Part shown: positions 8,173-17,536 of the stretch, piece by piece
How the letters are laid out: every line of letters begins with the position of its first letter
Position numbering within the stretch: the stretch's first letter is position 1
Source: Thiomicrorhabdus arctica DSM 13458
Lineage (GTDB): Bacteria; Pseudomonadota; Gammaproteobacteria; Thiomicrospirales; Thiomicrospiraceae
Direction: 5' to 3'
DNA length: 64,000 nt
NCBI RefSeq assembly: GCF_000381085.1
Contig: NZ_KB905899.1
Location: 1,178,001-1,242,000 of the forward strand
Notes under the pieces: generated by a model
Databases searched by the model: none
The model's input: only the letters and a program-made list of their open reading frames with translations
What the model was told of the DNA's origin: nothing
Position numbers and translations under genes: made by a program

Positions 8173-10824
8173 TCATCCTTGCAACGCGGATTGACCGAGT
8201 GACTTAGAAACAATTTCATAAACATCTTTTGAAAGGGTTGAACTCGCCAAGATTAGAGTAAGCGCTGAATGCATTTTCTTTCTTCTTGATTCATCATAAC
8301 GTTGCCAATGGGTAAACGGCGCGACAATTCTTGCTGCCACTTGAGGATTTAATTTATCCAATTGAATGATTTGCTCTGCTAAAAACTGATAGCCTAACCC
8401 ATCCTTTCGATGAAATCCTAATACATTTACTCGGCCAAAGACACCCAGAACACTTCTAACCCGGTTGGGATTAGTAAGTGTAAAATCGGCATGTTTTACC
8501 AATTCCTGCACATGTTCAAAAGCATGAATATGATGTGAAGCGGCTTGTAAGGTAAACCATTTATCCAGCACTAAGCTATCATTTTTCCAATGTTGGTAAA
8601 AGTGCTCTAAGCAACTTACTCTGTCGGCATGACTTGAATGAGAGATTGTCTCAAGTGCAGCTAATACATCGGTCATATTCTCCTGCTGATAATATTGCTC
8701 TTTACCCAATACAAACTGCTGTGGCAACAGCATTAGATAACGTAAACAAGCATTTTTTAACTTACGCGATGCTATGTCATCTTTATGATAGCGGTAAGCG
8801 CCACCAGACTGATTCAAACGCTTATAAACTGCCAATAAATCCGCTTCAAAATGCTCTGCTAAAGCGGTTCTTAACCACTTGTGCGCATGGTACACCGCAT
8901 CCACATTAATCTCTTCAAATTGCTCACCAATATACGTTATATCTGGCAGAGTAATTGTCAATGAGATCAATCCAGCATCCGCTGAATGATCTTGCAATAT
9001 GCCTGAAAAGGCTTGCTTCATAGCTGAAGAAAGCACTAGTTTCTGACCTTTTTCATAGCACTCTATATTGACTTTCAATGCCTTTAAGGCGAGAACCTGG
9101 AAAGACTCCCAACGTACAAAACTGTCTGAATCGGTTGAAGCCAATAAACTTAACTCAGAATCACTATAGTCATATTCAAGATGGACCGGTGCAGAAAAAC
9201 CTCTTAAAAGTGAAGGGATCGGTTTTGCCACAATTGAAGTGAACGTAAATGTCTCAGTTTGCTGAGTCAAACGCAGCACCGCCTCTTTTCCTTCACCCAT
9301 AATTTTAGTCGCGCTATCAACATCAGGAATGAGTTCTAATAACTCACCTTGCTCTGAAATAAGCGCAATTTTAATGGGTATCAGAAGTGGCTTAAAATCC
9401 TCAATGGCTCCTTCGAGATATTGATGACACTTAATTTGAAAAGTCTGTGATAACGCATCGTATAACGTTTCAACTTTTAAAGTCGGCGTTCCCGCTTGTA
9501 CGTACCAAGCATGCATTTGTGATAGATCGACACCATTAGCATCTGCCATTGCATTTCTGAAATCAACAACCGTTACAGCCTGTCCATCATGTCTTAAGAA
9601 ATATAAATCCATCCCTTTGCGAAAGCCAACTTCACCTAACAGTGTATGGTACAAACGAACAACCTCTGCACCCTTCTCATATACCGTTACCGTATAAAAG
9701 TTATTCATTTCAATATACGATTGCGGCTGAATCGGATGCGCCATTGGTCCAGCATCTTCTGGGAACTGATTACTTCTTAAACGTTTCACATCTTCGATTC
9801 GTTTCACCGCTGGTGACAACATATCAGCCGTGAACTCTTGATCTCTGAAAACAGTCAATCCCTCCTTTAATGTCAACTGAAACCAGTCCCTACAAGTCAC
9901 TCGGTTTCCAGTCCAGTTATGGAAATACTCATGTCCGATAACGGCTTCAATCCCTTCATAATCAACATCAGTTGCCGTATCCGGTTTGGCTAATACAAAC
10001 TTGGAGTTAAAAACATTTAAACCCTTGTTTTCCATCGCGCCCATATTAAAGTCATCAACAGCAACAATCATATAAATATCTAAATCGTAAATTAATCCAA
10101 AACGAGCCTCATCCCATAACATCGATTTTTTCAGAGATTCCATGGCATGTTCACACTTATCTAAGTTTCTTTCTTCAACATAAATTTTTAGGGCGACAGA
10201 GCGTTTTTCTGCGGTGATAAATTGATCTTCAACACACTCTAAATTACCTGCAACTAGCGCAAATAAATAGCAAGGTTTCTTATAAGGATCTTGCCAGACA
10301 GCATAATGTCGATTGCCATCAATATCCCCTGATTCAATTAGATTCCCATTGGATAATAGCACTGCATTATCAGCTTTATCTGCAACAATCTTGGTGGTAA
10401 ACAACGTTAAAACATCCGGACGATCAAAAAAGTAAGTAATCTTTCGAAAACCTTCTGCTTCACACTGTGTACAGTAATTACCACTTGTACGATACAAACC
10501 TTCTAAAGCTGTATTCTTTTCAGGCGAGATGATTGTTTTAATAATCAATTCAAACTCACTTAAGCCTGTCATTATCGTCAAACTTTCGGCATCAACAACA
10601 CATTGTTCAATGACTTCTTGCCCATTCAATAATACCGATACTAGCTCCAACTCTTCGCCCGCTAAAACCAGATCTTCATTCGTAGACACACGCTGTATTT
10701 GCATCGTGTTAATAACCTGAGTTTTGGTTGGGTGCAAGTCAAACTCGAGCAACACTGAGCGTATTTCAAATTGCGGTGCTTGATAATCTTTTAAATAATG
10801 AACAATAGGAGATTCAGAGGTCAT
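8173..10824 (-). CDS. pepN: Aminopeptidase N (M1 family zinc metallopeptidase)
   Basis: This 883-residue cytoplasmic enzyme removes N-terminal residues from peptides. It has the M1 exopeptidase motif GAMENKGLNVF, the zinc site HEYFHNW with the second glutamate in LKEGLTVFRDQEF, and the conserved NFYTVTVYEKGAEV. Length and C-terminal helical domain fit the PepN (alanyl aminopeptidase) subfamily, about 870-885 residues. Start ATG at 10824. It probably shares a transcript with the LpoA-like gene 27 bp downstream. Confidence 0.96.
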   Translation of the reverse strand: MTSESPIVHYLKDYQAPQFEIRSVLLEFDLHPTKTQVINTMQIQRVSTNEDLVLAGEELELVSVLLNGQEVIEQCVVDAESLTIMTGLSEFELIIKTIISPEKNTALEGLYRTSGNYCTQCEAEGFRKITYFFDRPDVLTLFTTKIVADKADNAVLLSNGNLIESGDIDGNRHYAVWQDPYKKPCYLFALVAGNLECVEDQFITAEKRSVALKIYVEERNLDKCEHAMESLKKSMLWDEARFGLIYDLDIYMIVAVDDFNMGAMENKGLNVFNSKFVLAKPDTATDVDYEGIEAVIGHEYFHNWTGNRVTCRDWFQLTLKEGLTVFRDQEFTADMLSPAVKRIEDVKRLRSNQFPEDAGPMAHPIQPQSYIEMNNFYTVTVYEKGAEVVRLYHTLLGEVGFRKGMDLYFLRHDGQAVTVVDFRNAMADANGVDLSQMHAWYVQAGTPTLKVETLYDALSQTFQIKCHQYLEGAIEDFKPLLIPIKIALISEQGELLELIPDVDSATKIMGEGKEAVLRLTQQTETFTFTSIVAKPIPSLLRGFSAPVHLEYDYSDSELSLLASTDSDSFVRWESFQVLALKALKVNIECYEKGQKLVLSSAMKQAFSGILQDHSADAGLISLTITLPDITYIGEQFEEINVDAVYHAHKWLRTALAEHFEADLLAVYKRLNQSGGAYRYHKDDIASRKLKNACLRYLMLLPQQFVLGKEQYYQQENMTDVLAALETISHSSHADRVSCLEHFYQHWKNDSLVLDKWFTLQAASHHIHAFEHVQELVKHADFTLTNPNRVRSVLGVFGRVNVLGFHRKDGLGYQFLAEQIIQLDKLNPQVAARIVAPFTHWQRYDESRRKKMHSALTLILASSTLSKDVYEIVSKSLGQSALQG

Positions 10825-10854
10825 GAAAAGCCTTCTTTTAGGAATGTAACAAAC

Positions 10855-10890
10855 AAAAAAGCCTTTCTATCTGAATGATAAAAAGGCTTT
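10855..10890 (-). terminator. Rho-independent terminator downstream of pal
   Basis: AAAGCCTTT and AAAGGCTTT arms with a ~14-base loop. Read on the minus strand the stem ends in GGCTTTTTTG. It sits between the end of pal (10925) and the start of pepN (10824). Confidence 0.75.
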
Positions 10891-10924
10891 AACAAAGATA
10901 GCGATTACTCTCGCAAAACTTTAG

Positions 10925-11455
10925 TTAATATGAAAACTCAGCACGACGATTTTTAGTCCAAGCTGATTCATTATGCGCCTCATCGATAGGACTGTCTTCA
11001 CCATAACTTACGACAGTAATACGCGCAGGACTAACGCCTTCAGCTATTAAAGCATTTTTAACAGCTTGTGCACGACGCTCACCTAATGCAAGGTTATATT
11101 CGCGACTACCACGCTCGTCAGTATGACCTTTAACGCTGACAGATACAGATCCGTCTAACGCCATATAGTCGGCATTGCCTTTAATAATTTGATAGTCTTC
11201 TGATTTAACATCAGAACGATCAAAATCAAAATGAACGACCTTACCTTGAATACTCGCTAATAACTCCGCTTTTTGTGTTTCTAAAGCCTGTGCAGCGGCA
11301 AGTTGAATTGCAGCAACATCTTGTTCAACATGATCTGCAGCCACCTGAGTAGCTTCTGCATCAGCTTCCACCGTTTTTGGCGCTGAACTACACCCTACTA
11401 ATGTTAATCCCAAAAGACCTACCAAAAATAATTGTTTAACGTTTTGAATAGACAT
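10925..11455 (-). CDS. pal: Pal: peptidoglycan-associated outer-membrane lipoprotein
   Basis: This 176-residue protein has a lipobox L-V-G-C (C22), a short coiled linker, and an OmpA-like peptidoglycan-binding domain. The domain shows VHFDFDRSDVKSED, VKGHTDERGSREYNLALGER, ITVVSYGEDSP and WTKNRRAEFSY. These include the diaminopimelate-binding Asp and Arg positions of the family. Pal links outer membrane to cell wall in the Tol-Pal system. No tolA, tolB, tolQ, tolR or cpoB lies nearby, and it appears to be transcribed alone with its own terminator. A second, general OmpA-like lipoprotein cannot be excluded. Confidence 0.85.
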   Translation of the reverse strand: MSIQNVKQLFLVGLLGLTLVGCSSAPKTVEADAEATQVAADHVEQDVAAIQLAAAQALETQKAELLASIQGKVVHFDFDRSDVKSEDYQIIKGNADYMALDGSVSVSVKGHTDERGSREYNLALGERRAQAVKNALIAEGVSPARITVVSYGEDSPIDEAHNESAWTKNRRAEFSY

Positions 11456-11768
11456 GTTTTTTCTACCTTAATTTATATGAATTTATACACTGCTAATATA
11501 CCTGAAATGAGATAAAAGAAAAGTGCTTTAGACTTCTAAAGTTTATTTAGGCAGTCATTTTTAAAAATAATTCGATTATTGCATCATGAAGCGAATAAAT
11601 GTGTTGAAAAAACTAACGACTAATGAATACCTGGGTTAATGAGCCATATTCGTGAACGAATGAGACGCTTAAGGTGATCTATCTCTATCCGCAATTTAAG
11701 TTAGACATACCGAGGGATAAATTGATTGAAACCGATCTGAGGTTCCAATAACCTTCACACCTGAACCT
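11456..11768. other. Intergenic stretch between pal and fnr
   Basis: I see no gene. The pal-proximal end has an AAGG ribosome-binding site and a possible -10 (TGTATAAAT on the minus strand). Next to the fnr stop there is an inverted repeat AGGTTC...GAACCT (11740-11768) without a T-run, which may end the fnr message. Confidence 0.5.
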
Positions 11769-12494
11769 TTAGCTGCAAATAGCGAAACCAGCTAAACCTT
11801 GAAGTACTGTTTTATTATGAATGATCAGCTCCTTCTTTTTCCAAGTTACTATGTGATCAGCATGTAATTTGGCTAAAATTCGTGAAACTGTTTCGGGTGT
11901 TAACCCCAGATACAATGCCACATCACGATGTAGGATACCTAACCGGAATTCATCAGAAGCATACCCCCTGCCGGCATAACGCTCAATCATATGCCAAATA
12001 AATTTCGCGACTCTTTGATCTGCATTGCGTCTTGTCAATAGTTCGGAATGCAGTCGACACTCATTGACTTCTTTACTCATCGCTGAAAAAAACTTGTGAT
12101 TGAGATCTGGAACCTGCGTACCTAAATAGCACAGTTGAGCATATGGAAAATGGCAGACGCTTACTGTATCAATCGCAATGGCATTAAATGCATGTACTTC
12201 AGATTGTAATGCGTCAATACCGATCATATCACCGGGAAGGTAAAAACCATGAATAATCTCCTCGCCGATATCAGAGAACGAATAGAGTTTGACGACACCT
12301 GCCCTAATCACGTACAAAGCTGTGAACTTGTCACCTACCATAAAAAGATGTTGGTTCTTCTTCAAGGGCGCTTTACGCTCTACGATTGTATCCAAACGAT
12401 CAATATCTTCTTTGGTTAATCCAGTCGAAAAACATACCTTTTGCAGGCCACAATTTTGACAATTGGCACTGAACCCAGCTTTCAACTCACTCAT
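11769..12494 (-). CDS. fnr: FNR-type oxygen-sensing transcription regulator
   Basis: I chose the ATG at 12494 (MSELKAGFSANCQNC), giving 241 residues. An in-frame ATG seven codons upstream is less likely. The N-terminal cluster is C12-x2-C15-x5-C21, with a fourth cysteine C114 (VSVCHFPY), as in the oxygen-labile [4Fe-4S] FNR. A CRP-type cyclic-nucleotide-binding fold follows (FMVGDKFTALYVIRAGVVKL). The helix-turn-helix has LYLGLTPETVSRILAKLH, whose E-x-x-S-R matches FNR recognition of TTGAT-N4-ATCAA. It controls microaerobic or anaerobic genes. I found no clear FNR box in the adjacent gap. Confidence 0.9.
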   Translation of the reverse strand: MSELKAGFSANCQNCGLQKVCFSTGLTKEDIDRLDTIVERKAPLKKNQHLFMVGDKFTALYVIRAGVVKLYSFSDIGEEIIHGFYLPGDMIGIDALQSEVHAFNAIAIDTVSVCHFPYAQLCYLGTQVPDLNHKFFSAMSKEVNECRLHSELLTRRNADQRVAKFIWHMIERYAGRGYASDEFRLGILHRDVALYLGLTPETVSRILAKLHADHIVTWKKKELIIHNKTVLQGLAGFAICS

Positions 12495-13070
12495 AATCCA
12501 ACCTATAAACCACAAAAATCATCTTTTTTAGTTTTTTTGTTTTTAGTAGAAGAAGGGATTGTAGCGTACTTACCAAGTTTGGCCTACCTATCTGTAGAGT
12601 AATTTTAATGACGCCTTGTTGAATCAAAAAAATCAACCTCTCATAGAGCGACTTGATAAACCAATTGTACTTAAAATATTTGTAAAATTCTATTTGATTA
12701 ATTTTTAAGCAACTTAATATTTATTGGCTATTTTAAAGAACTTAAGCGCCTTTTTATCTATTTACACACAAAGTTATCCACAGCTTTTGTGGAAAAGACA
12801 TTGATATTTTTATATAGGGGCATAAAACAATCAACACTCCTACTAATAACACAGTTTCAACAAGTTATATCAATAACATAAAGCTATTAATAGATTTTAA
12901 AATTAAAATTAGACAAAATTATGTCAAGCCTTTTTTTGGATTATTCACTTTTTATTTCAGAATAGCCAAATTCATCAAAACTCACTGCCTATGGTAAAAT
13001 TATCACTTATTTAACATTTTATAAAATAAGCACATTAAACTATCATCTCAGTATTTACAAAAGGCTTCAT
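12495..13070. other. Long AT-rich gap between fnr and the kinase-Rieske gene
   Basis: This region separates two divergent genes and holds no convincing reading frame. It contains oligo-A/T tracts (12520-12545, 12925-12950) and one perfect DnaA-box-like nonamer TTATCCACA at 12774-12782. An AAAGG ribosome-binding site precedes 13071. The length suggests complex regulation or binding of nucleoid proteins, but no defined operator is visible. Confidence 0.5.
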
Positions 13071-14270
13071 ATGGCAAAGATTCTAGGTATCGGCAACGCT
13101 GTTTTAGACATAATTCACACGGTTCCACATTATCCTCATGAAGATGAAGAGATCCGTGCATTTAAAAAATCCATCACCTCGGGTGGTAATGTCAATAACT
13201 CTTTATATGTATTAAATCAACTGGGTCACAATACGGCTATTTGCTCAACAGTCGCAGCAGACAGTGAAGCCAAACTGCTCTTGGCAGATTTAAAAAAGCG
13301 AAATATCAGTACTGCTTATGTTCAAAAATTTATTCAAGGGTGCACACCCAGCTCATCTGTAACGCTCAATGCACAAAGTGGCCATCGCAGTATTGTGCAT
13401 TACCGTGACTTACCTGAAGTAACCTTTGATTATTTTGCCAAAATAGAAATTGAAGAGTACGACTGGTTACATTTTGAAGGGCGTAATTTAGGTAACTTGC
13501 CCGGCATGCTAAATATTGCTAAGACCTTTTTGACTAACCAACCGATCTCATTAGAAGTAGAAAAGCCACGCGACGGTATTGAAGCTATGATTCCACTTGC
13601 CAACCTCGTTATCTTTTCACATCATTATGCCCAAGCGAAAGGCTTTAATGATGGCCATGCCTTGCTGTCTGAAATACAGAAAATAACAACTCACTCAAAC
13701 CTCGTCTGCACATGGGGTGATCAAGGCGTCTGGTACGCTTCTCCAAATGGAGAGGTACATCATATTCTAGCCGAAGCCGTTAACCCCGTTGTAGATACCT
13801 TAGGGGCTGGTGACACCTTTAATGCAGGATTGATTCACTCTCTTATAGAAGGCCATTCATTAACCGAATCGGTCAATCGTGCGAATAAACTGGCCGCACA
13901 AAAATGCCGGCAGTATGGTTTGGATAACCTCATGGAAGTTAAACATGCCGATAAACCATTAGCCAACATTAAGCAATTGAGTAATGCCAAAACTCTAACA
14001 GTTAATTCGGGAACACGATCGGTTATTCTGATTAAGCACGGAGACTCTGTAAAAGCCTACCTCAATAACTGTCCACATCAAAATGTACCTCTGAATGAGG
14101 CCTATAAGATTGATGTAAATCCTTTTGAAAAGACAATGAAATGCTCAGTACATGACGCCTTCTTCAATATTGAAGATGGCCTTTGTATTGAAGGACCTTG
14201 TTGGAATGAAGCACTAGAAACCATTGATATTCACATCGACGACAAGGGTAATATTTTTCTGGGTAGCTGA
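13071..14270 (+). CDS. Ketohexokinase-like PfkB kinase fused to a C-terminal Rieske [2Fe-2S] domain
   Basis: This protein has 399 residues. Residues 1-290 are a PfkB/ribokinase-family sugar kinase with clear likeness to ketohexokinase: GNAVLDIIHTVPHYPHEDEE, ITSGGNVNNSLYVLNQLG, HFEGRN, SLEVEKPRD, and the anion hole with catalytic base DTLGAGDTF (D242 to D248 region). Residues about 308-397 are a Rieske-type ferredoxin domain: C334-P-H336 and C358-S-V-H361 (C-x-H, 21 residues, C-x2-H), then F-N-I-E-D-G and EGPCW. All four [2Fe-2S] ligands are present. The junction is in one continuous frame with no frameshift sign. The substrate is unknown; fructose or another ketose is a guess from the kinase half. 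It faces fnr across a long gap. Confidence 0.85.
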   Translation: MAKILGIGNAVLDIIHTVPHYPHEDEEIRAFKKSITSGGNVNNSLYVLNQLGHNTAICSTVAADSEAKLLLADLKKRNISTAYVQKFIQGCTPSSSVTLNAQSGHRSIVHYRDLPEVTFDYFAKIEIEEYDWLHFEGRNLGNLPGMLNIAKTFLTNQPISLEVEKPRDGIEAMIPLANLVIFSHHYAQAKGFNDGHALLSEIQKITTHSNLVCTWGDQGVWYASPNGEVHHILAEAVNPVVDTLGAGDTFNAGLIHSLIEGHSLTESVNRANKLAAQKCRQYGLDNLMEVKHADKPLANIKQLSNAKTLTVNSGTRSVILIKHGDSVKAYLNNCPHQNVPLNEAYKIDVNPFEKTMKCSVHDAFFNIEDGLCIEGPCWNEALETIDIHIDDKGNIFLGS

Positions 14271-14321
14271 TTTTGCGAATTTGACTTGAATTGGATAGAA
14301 ATAATCATAGATAAATATAAA

Positions 14322-14339
14322 CTGACCAGGCCTGGTCAG
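14322..14339. repeat. Dispersed palindrome, copy 2 (intergenic, perfect 18 bp)
   Basis: CTGACCAGGCCTGGTCAG is perfectly self-complementary. It lies between the convergent kinase-Rieske gene and rlmB. It has no flanking T-run, so it is not a typical rho-independent terminator. Confidence 0.85.
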
Positions 14340-14402
14340 CTTATAACATTAGCTTCTTAAGCGTTAATAAATCCTTCAAAAAAGCAGATAACCACTGATT
14401 AC

Positions 14403-15152
14403 TTATTTTATAATTTTACTGGCTATATGACGCTGTCGATAAGCTTCATAAACAGTTACGCCAGTGGCTACCGATACATTCAAGCTTTCTACAACACCCA
14501 CCATTGGAATCGCTGCGAGGTAATCACAAGACTCTTTAGTTAAACGTCTTAAGCCTGTGCCTTCTGTGCCCATCACGATCCCAATCGAGCCCGTAAAATC
14601 TTGATCATAAATGGTCTGCTCTGTATCACCATCTAAACCAACCATCCATACACCGGCTTGCTGCATCTCTTTAATGGTGCGCGTTAAATTGGACACGACG
14701 ATCAATTTAACATTGTCTGCCGCACCTGAGGCGACTTTACGCACCGTTGGATTCATGCCCACTGAGTTATGTTTAGGAATAATAACGGCATCGACACCAA
14801 CAGCATCTGCTGTACGCAAAACCGCACCTAAATTATGCGGATCTTGCACTTCATCTAAAAAGATAAACAACGGATTAGTGGTCTTCTCAATCAACGCAAC
14901 CAAGTCTGCTTCATTTAAATCAGGCTGCTTTGCAACTAACGCCATGACTCCCTGATGATTGCCATCAATCTTATTGAAAGCCGATTTAGTCACGTACTCA
15001 GGTGACAGACCTAAACTAATGGCATAATCATATAAAGATTGCTGACGATTATTCAAACGGCCTTTAATGAAAGACAAGGTATAAACCAATTGTGGAGCTT
15101 GCTTTACAAACTTTTCGACTGCATGTAGTCCGTAAATGACTTCTTGTTTCAC
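14403..15152 (-). CDS. rlmB: 23S rRNA (guanosine-2'-O)-methyltransferase RlmB
   Basis: This 249-residue SpoU-class methyltransferase modifies G2251 of 23S rRNA. It has the N-terminal substrate-binding part (VIYGLHAVEKFVKQAP) and the SPOUT motifs FLDEVQDPHNLGAVLRTADA, IVMGTEGTGLRRL and SLNVSVATGVTVYEAYRQR. Its ATG overlaps the rnr stop as ATGA, so the two genes are translationally linked. The rnr-rlmB pair is conserved in gammaproteobacteria. Confidence 0.95.
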   Translation of the reverse strand: MKQEVIYGLHAVEKFVKQAPQLVYTLSFIKGRLNNRQQSLYDYAISLGLSPEYVTKSAFNKIDGNHQGVMALVAKQPDLNEADLVALIEKTTNPLFIFLDEVQDPHNLGAVLRTADAVGVDAVIIPKHNSVGMNPTVRKVASGAADNVKLIVVSNLTRTIKEMQQAGVWMVGLDGDTEQTIYDQDFTGSIGIVMGTEGTGLRRLTKESCDYLAAIPMVGVVESLNVSVATGVTVYEAYRQRHIASKIIK

Positions 15153-17494
15153 GATGATTCTTGCCCTTTTGCAGCGGGCTTTTTACCTTTACGGTAATAA
15201 CGCTTTTTGCGCGGACGCTTCTGCTCATCTCCTGCTTCAATTGAAGCATCGTTTTCATCAATACTTGAATCGTCTTGTGTTGCCTCATCGGCATTCAGCT
15301 CGGTAGAACCACCAGAGATAAAACGTAAATCCACTTTACGATCGTCTAACTTAACCTGCGCAACCTGAACACGGATGCGATCACCTAAACGATACACTTT
15401 ACCAGTACGCTCACCTTTTAGACAATGGCGTGCATTATCATAATGGAAGTAATCTTCACCCAACTCAGTAATATGGACTAAGCCTTCAACGTATAACGGC
15501 TCTAATTCCACAAACAGACCAAAGTTCGTAGCGGCTGTCACAACAGCATCATATTCTTCACCCAAACGGTGAGATAAGAACTCACATTTCAGGAAAGTAA
15601 CCGCATCACGTGTAGCTTCATCCGCTCTTCTTTCAGTATCCGAACAGTGCTGGCCCAACTCAGCCATTTTCGCCTCATCATATGCAAAGCCTTCAGCACC
15701 CGTTTTCTTCCACGCATGCTGAATTGCACGATGAACCAATAGATCAGGATAACGACGAATAGGTGAAGTAAAGTGCGTGTAGTGCTCGTAGTTCAGACCA
15801 AAGTGACCCTTGTTATCAGGATGATAGACAGCTTGATTCATGCTTCTTAACATGACCGTCTGTACTAAATGCTCATGTGGCTCACCAGCAACCTTCGCCA
15901 TGACCGCAGCATAATCATGTGCTGTTGGCTCATCGCCACCTTCAAGTGTCAAACTAAAATCGCCTAAGAAGGTTCTTACATTCTTTAAACGTTCTTCCAG
16001 TGGCTTTTCATGAACACGATACACAATTGGAATCTTGTGCCACTTCAGGTAACGCGCGGTTGCCACGTTTGCCATCAACATACACTCTTCAATCAGCTTA
16101 TGCGCATCATTACGAGTCACCGGAACGATCTCTTTAATCTTACGATCATCATCAAAGACGATACGCGTTTCAGTCGTATTAAATTCTAAAGCGCCACGCT
16201 CTTCACGCGCTTTTTGTAGAACCTGGTAAAGTTCATACAAATCTTCTAAGTTCGTTAACTGATCAGAGAATTCTTCGCGATACTCGCTCTTTTTATTCGT
16301 CAAGATATCGTTAACTTGGTTATACGTTAAACGCGCTTTAGAGTTCATAACCGCTTCATAATACTGACTACGTTCTAGCTTACCGTCCTCGGTGATTGCT
16401 AAATCCGCTACCATACAGAGACGATCAACATGTGGGTTTAATGAGCACAAACCATCGGACAATTTAGAAGGCAACATCGGTACAACACGCTGAGGGAAGT
16501 AAACCGAGTTACCGCGCTTAATCGCCTCTTTATCGAGCTCTGTGCCTGGCTTCACATAATGCGAAACATCCGCAATCGCAACTACTAAACGCCAACCATT
16601 CTTACGACGTTTGGCAAATACCGCATCATCGAAGTCTTTAGTATCTGCACCATCAATTGTCACTAACTGCATAGAACGAAGATCTTTACGACCTTCCATT
16701 TCCGCTTCGGTGACTTCATCCGGAATCTCAGCTAACTCTGCGAGCAACTCCTCAGACCACTCATTTGGAATACCGTAGGCATGAATCGCAGATTCAATTT
16801 CCATACCGGCGGCCATATAGTCTCCGACCACTTCAATAATCTTACCAATCGGCCCTGAACGAGTCGTAGGTTGATGCAAAATCTCAACTAATACGACCTG
16901 TTCTTCATCCGCCTCCAACAAACCATCTTTAGGAATAAAGATGTCTTGTGTTAAACGATTGTTGTTTGGACGGACCCACGACAGGCCGTTCTCATGATTC
17001 AGACGCCCTAAAACCTGCTGAGTATTGTGTTCGACAATTTCAACAACAGCGCCTTCTTTACGACCACGTCTATCCTCACCCACGACCGATGCGATAATAA
17101 TGTCACCGTGCAGGACTTTTTGCATCTCTTTTTCAGATAAGAAAAGGTCCTTGCCAGCTTCTTCAGGGACAAGAAATCCATAACCATCTGGATGCCCTAA
17201 AACACGTCCTTTAATGAGATCCATTTTTTCAAGCAATCCAAAAGCGCCGCGGCGGTTACGGATCAATTGACCATCGCGAACCATTGCTTTAAGGCGTCGT
17301 GACATAGCTTCGTAACGTTCTTCATCGTCTTCATCAACCTCTAGCGCTTTGGCTACTTGATAAAGTCTTAGAGGCTTTTGTGCTTCTTCTAGCGCCTCAA
17401 TTATAAATTCACGACTTGGGATTGGATTATCATATTTGTCAGCTTCACGCTGAGCATGTGGGTCTTGTTGACCGGGTGCGTTTTCTGTAGTCAC
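15149..17494 (-). CDS. rnr: Ribonuclease R
   Basis: This 3'-to-5' exoribonuclease degrades structured RNA. It shows an N-terminal winged-helix part (REFIIEALEEAQKPLRLYQV), cold-shock domains (GRVLGHPDGYGFLVPE), the RNB catalytic core (TIDGADTKDFDDAVFAKR; YFPQRVVPMLPSKLSDGLCS), a C-terminal S1 domain and a basic tail (RPRKKRYYRKGKKP). I prefer the GTG at 17494, because the protein then begins close to DPHAQREADKY, which aligns with the E. coli N-terminus. A GTG 14 codons upstream (17536) is also open. It overlaps rlmB by four bases. Confidence 0.94.
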   Translation of the reverse strand: MTTENAPGQQDPHAQREADKYDNPIPSREFIIEALEEAQKPLRLYQVAKALEVDEDDEERYEAMSRRLKAMVRDGQLIRNRRGAFGLLEKMDLIKGRVLGHPDGYGFLVPEEAGKDLFLSEKEMQKVLHGDIIIASVVGEDRRGRKEGAVVEIVEHNTQQVLGRLNHENGLSWVRPNNNRLTQDIFIPKDGLLEADEEQVVLVEILHQPTTRSGPIGKIIEVVGDYMAAGMEIESAIHAYGIPNEWSEELLAELAEIPDEVTEAEMEGRKDLRSMQLVTIDGADTKDFDDAVFAKRRKNGWRLVVAIADVSHYVKPGTELDKEAIKRGNSVYFPQRVVPMLPSKLSDGLCSLNPHVDRLCMVADLAITEDGKLERSQYYEAVMNSKARLTYNQVNDILTNKKSEYREEFSDQLTNLEDLYELYQVLQKAREERGALEFNTTETRIVFDDDRKIKEIVPVTRNDAHKLIEECMLMANVATARYLKWHKIPIVYRVHEKPLEERLKNVRTFLGDFSLTLEGGDEPTAHDYAAVMAKVAGEPHEHLVQTVMLRSMNQAVYHPDNKGHFGLNYEHYTHFTSPIRRYPDLLVHRAIQHAWKKTGAEGFAYDEAKMAELGQHCSDTERRADEATRDAVTFLKCEFLSHRLGEEYDAVVTAATNFGLFVELEPLYVEGLVHITELGEDYFHYDNARHCLKGERTGKVYRLGDRIRVQVAQVKLDDRKVDLRFISGGSTELNADEATQDDSSIDENDASIEAGDEQKRPRKKRYYRKGKKPAAKGQESS

Positions 17495-17536
17495 TCTATT
17501 CCATCTAACATTGAAAACGCCCTCTTCATTTATCAC

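Noticed and set aside
12774-12782. Possible replication origin: perfect DnaA box in an AT-rich gap
   Set aside because: Only one clear box; neighbours are fnr and a kinase gene, not dnaA, dnaN, gidA or rpmH.
14322-14339. Palindrome copy 2 as an ordinary rho-independent terminator
   Set aside because: No T-run follows on either strand; it matches the dispersed repeat instead.
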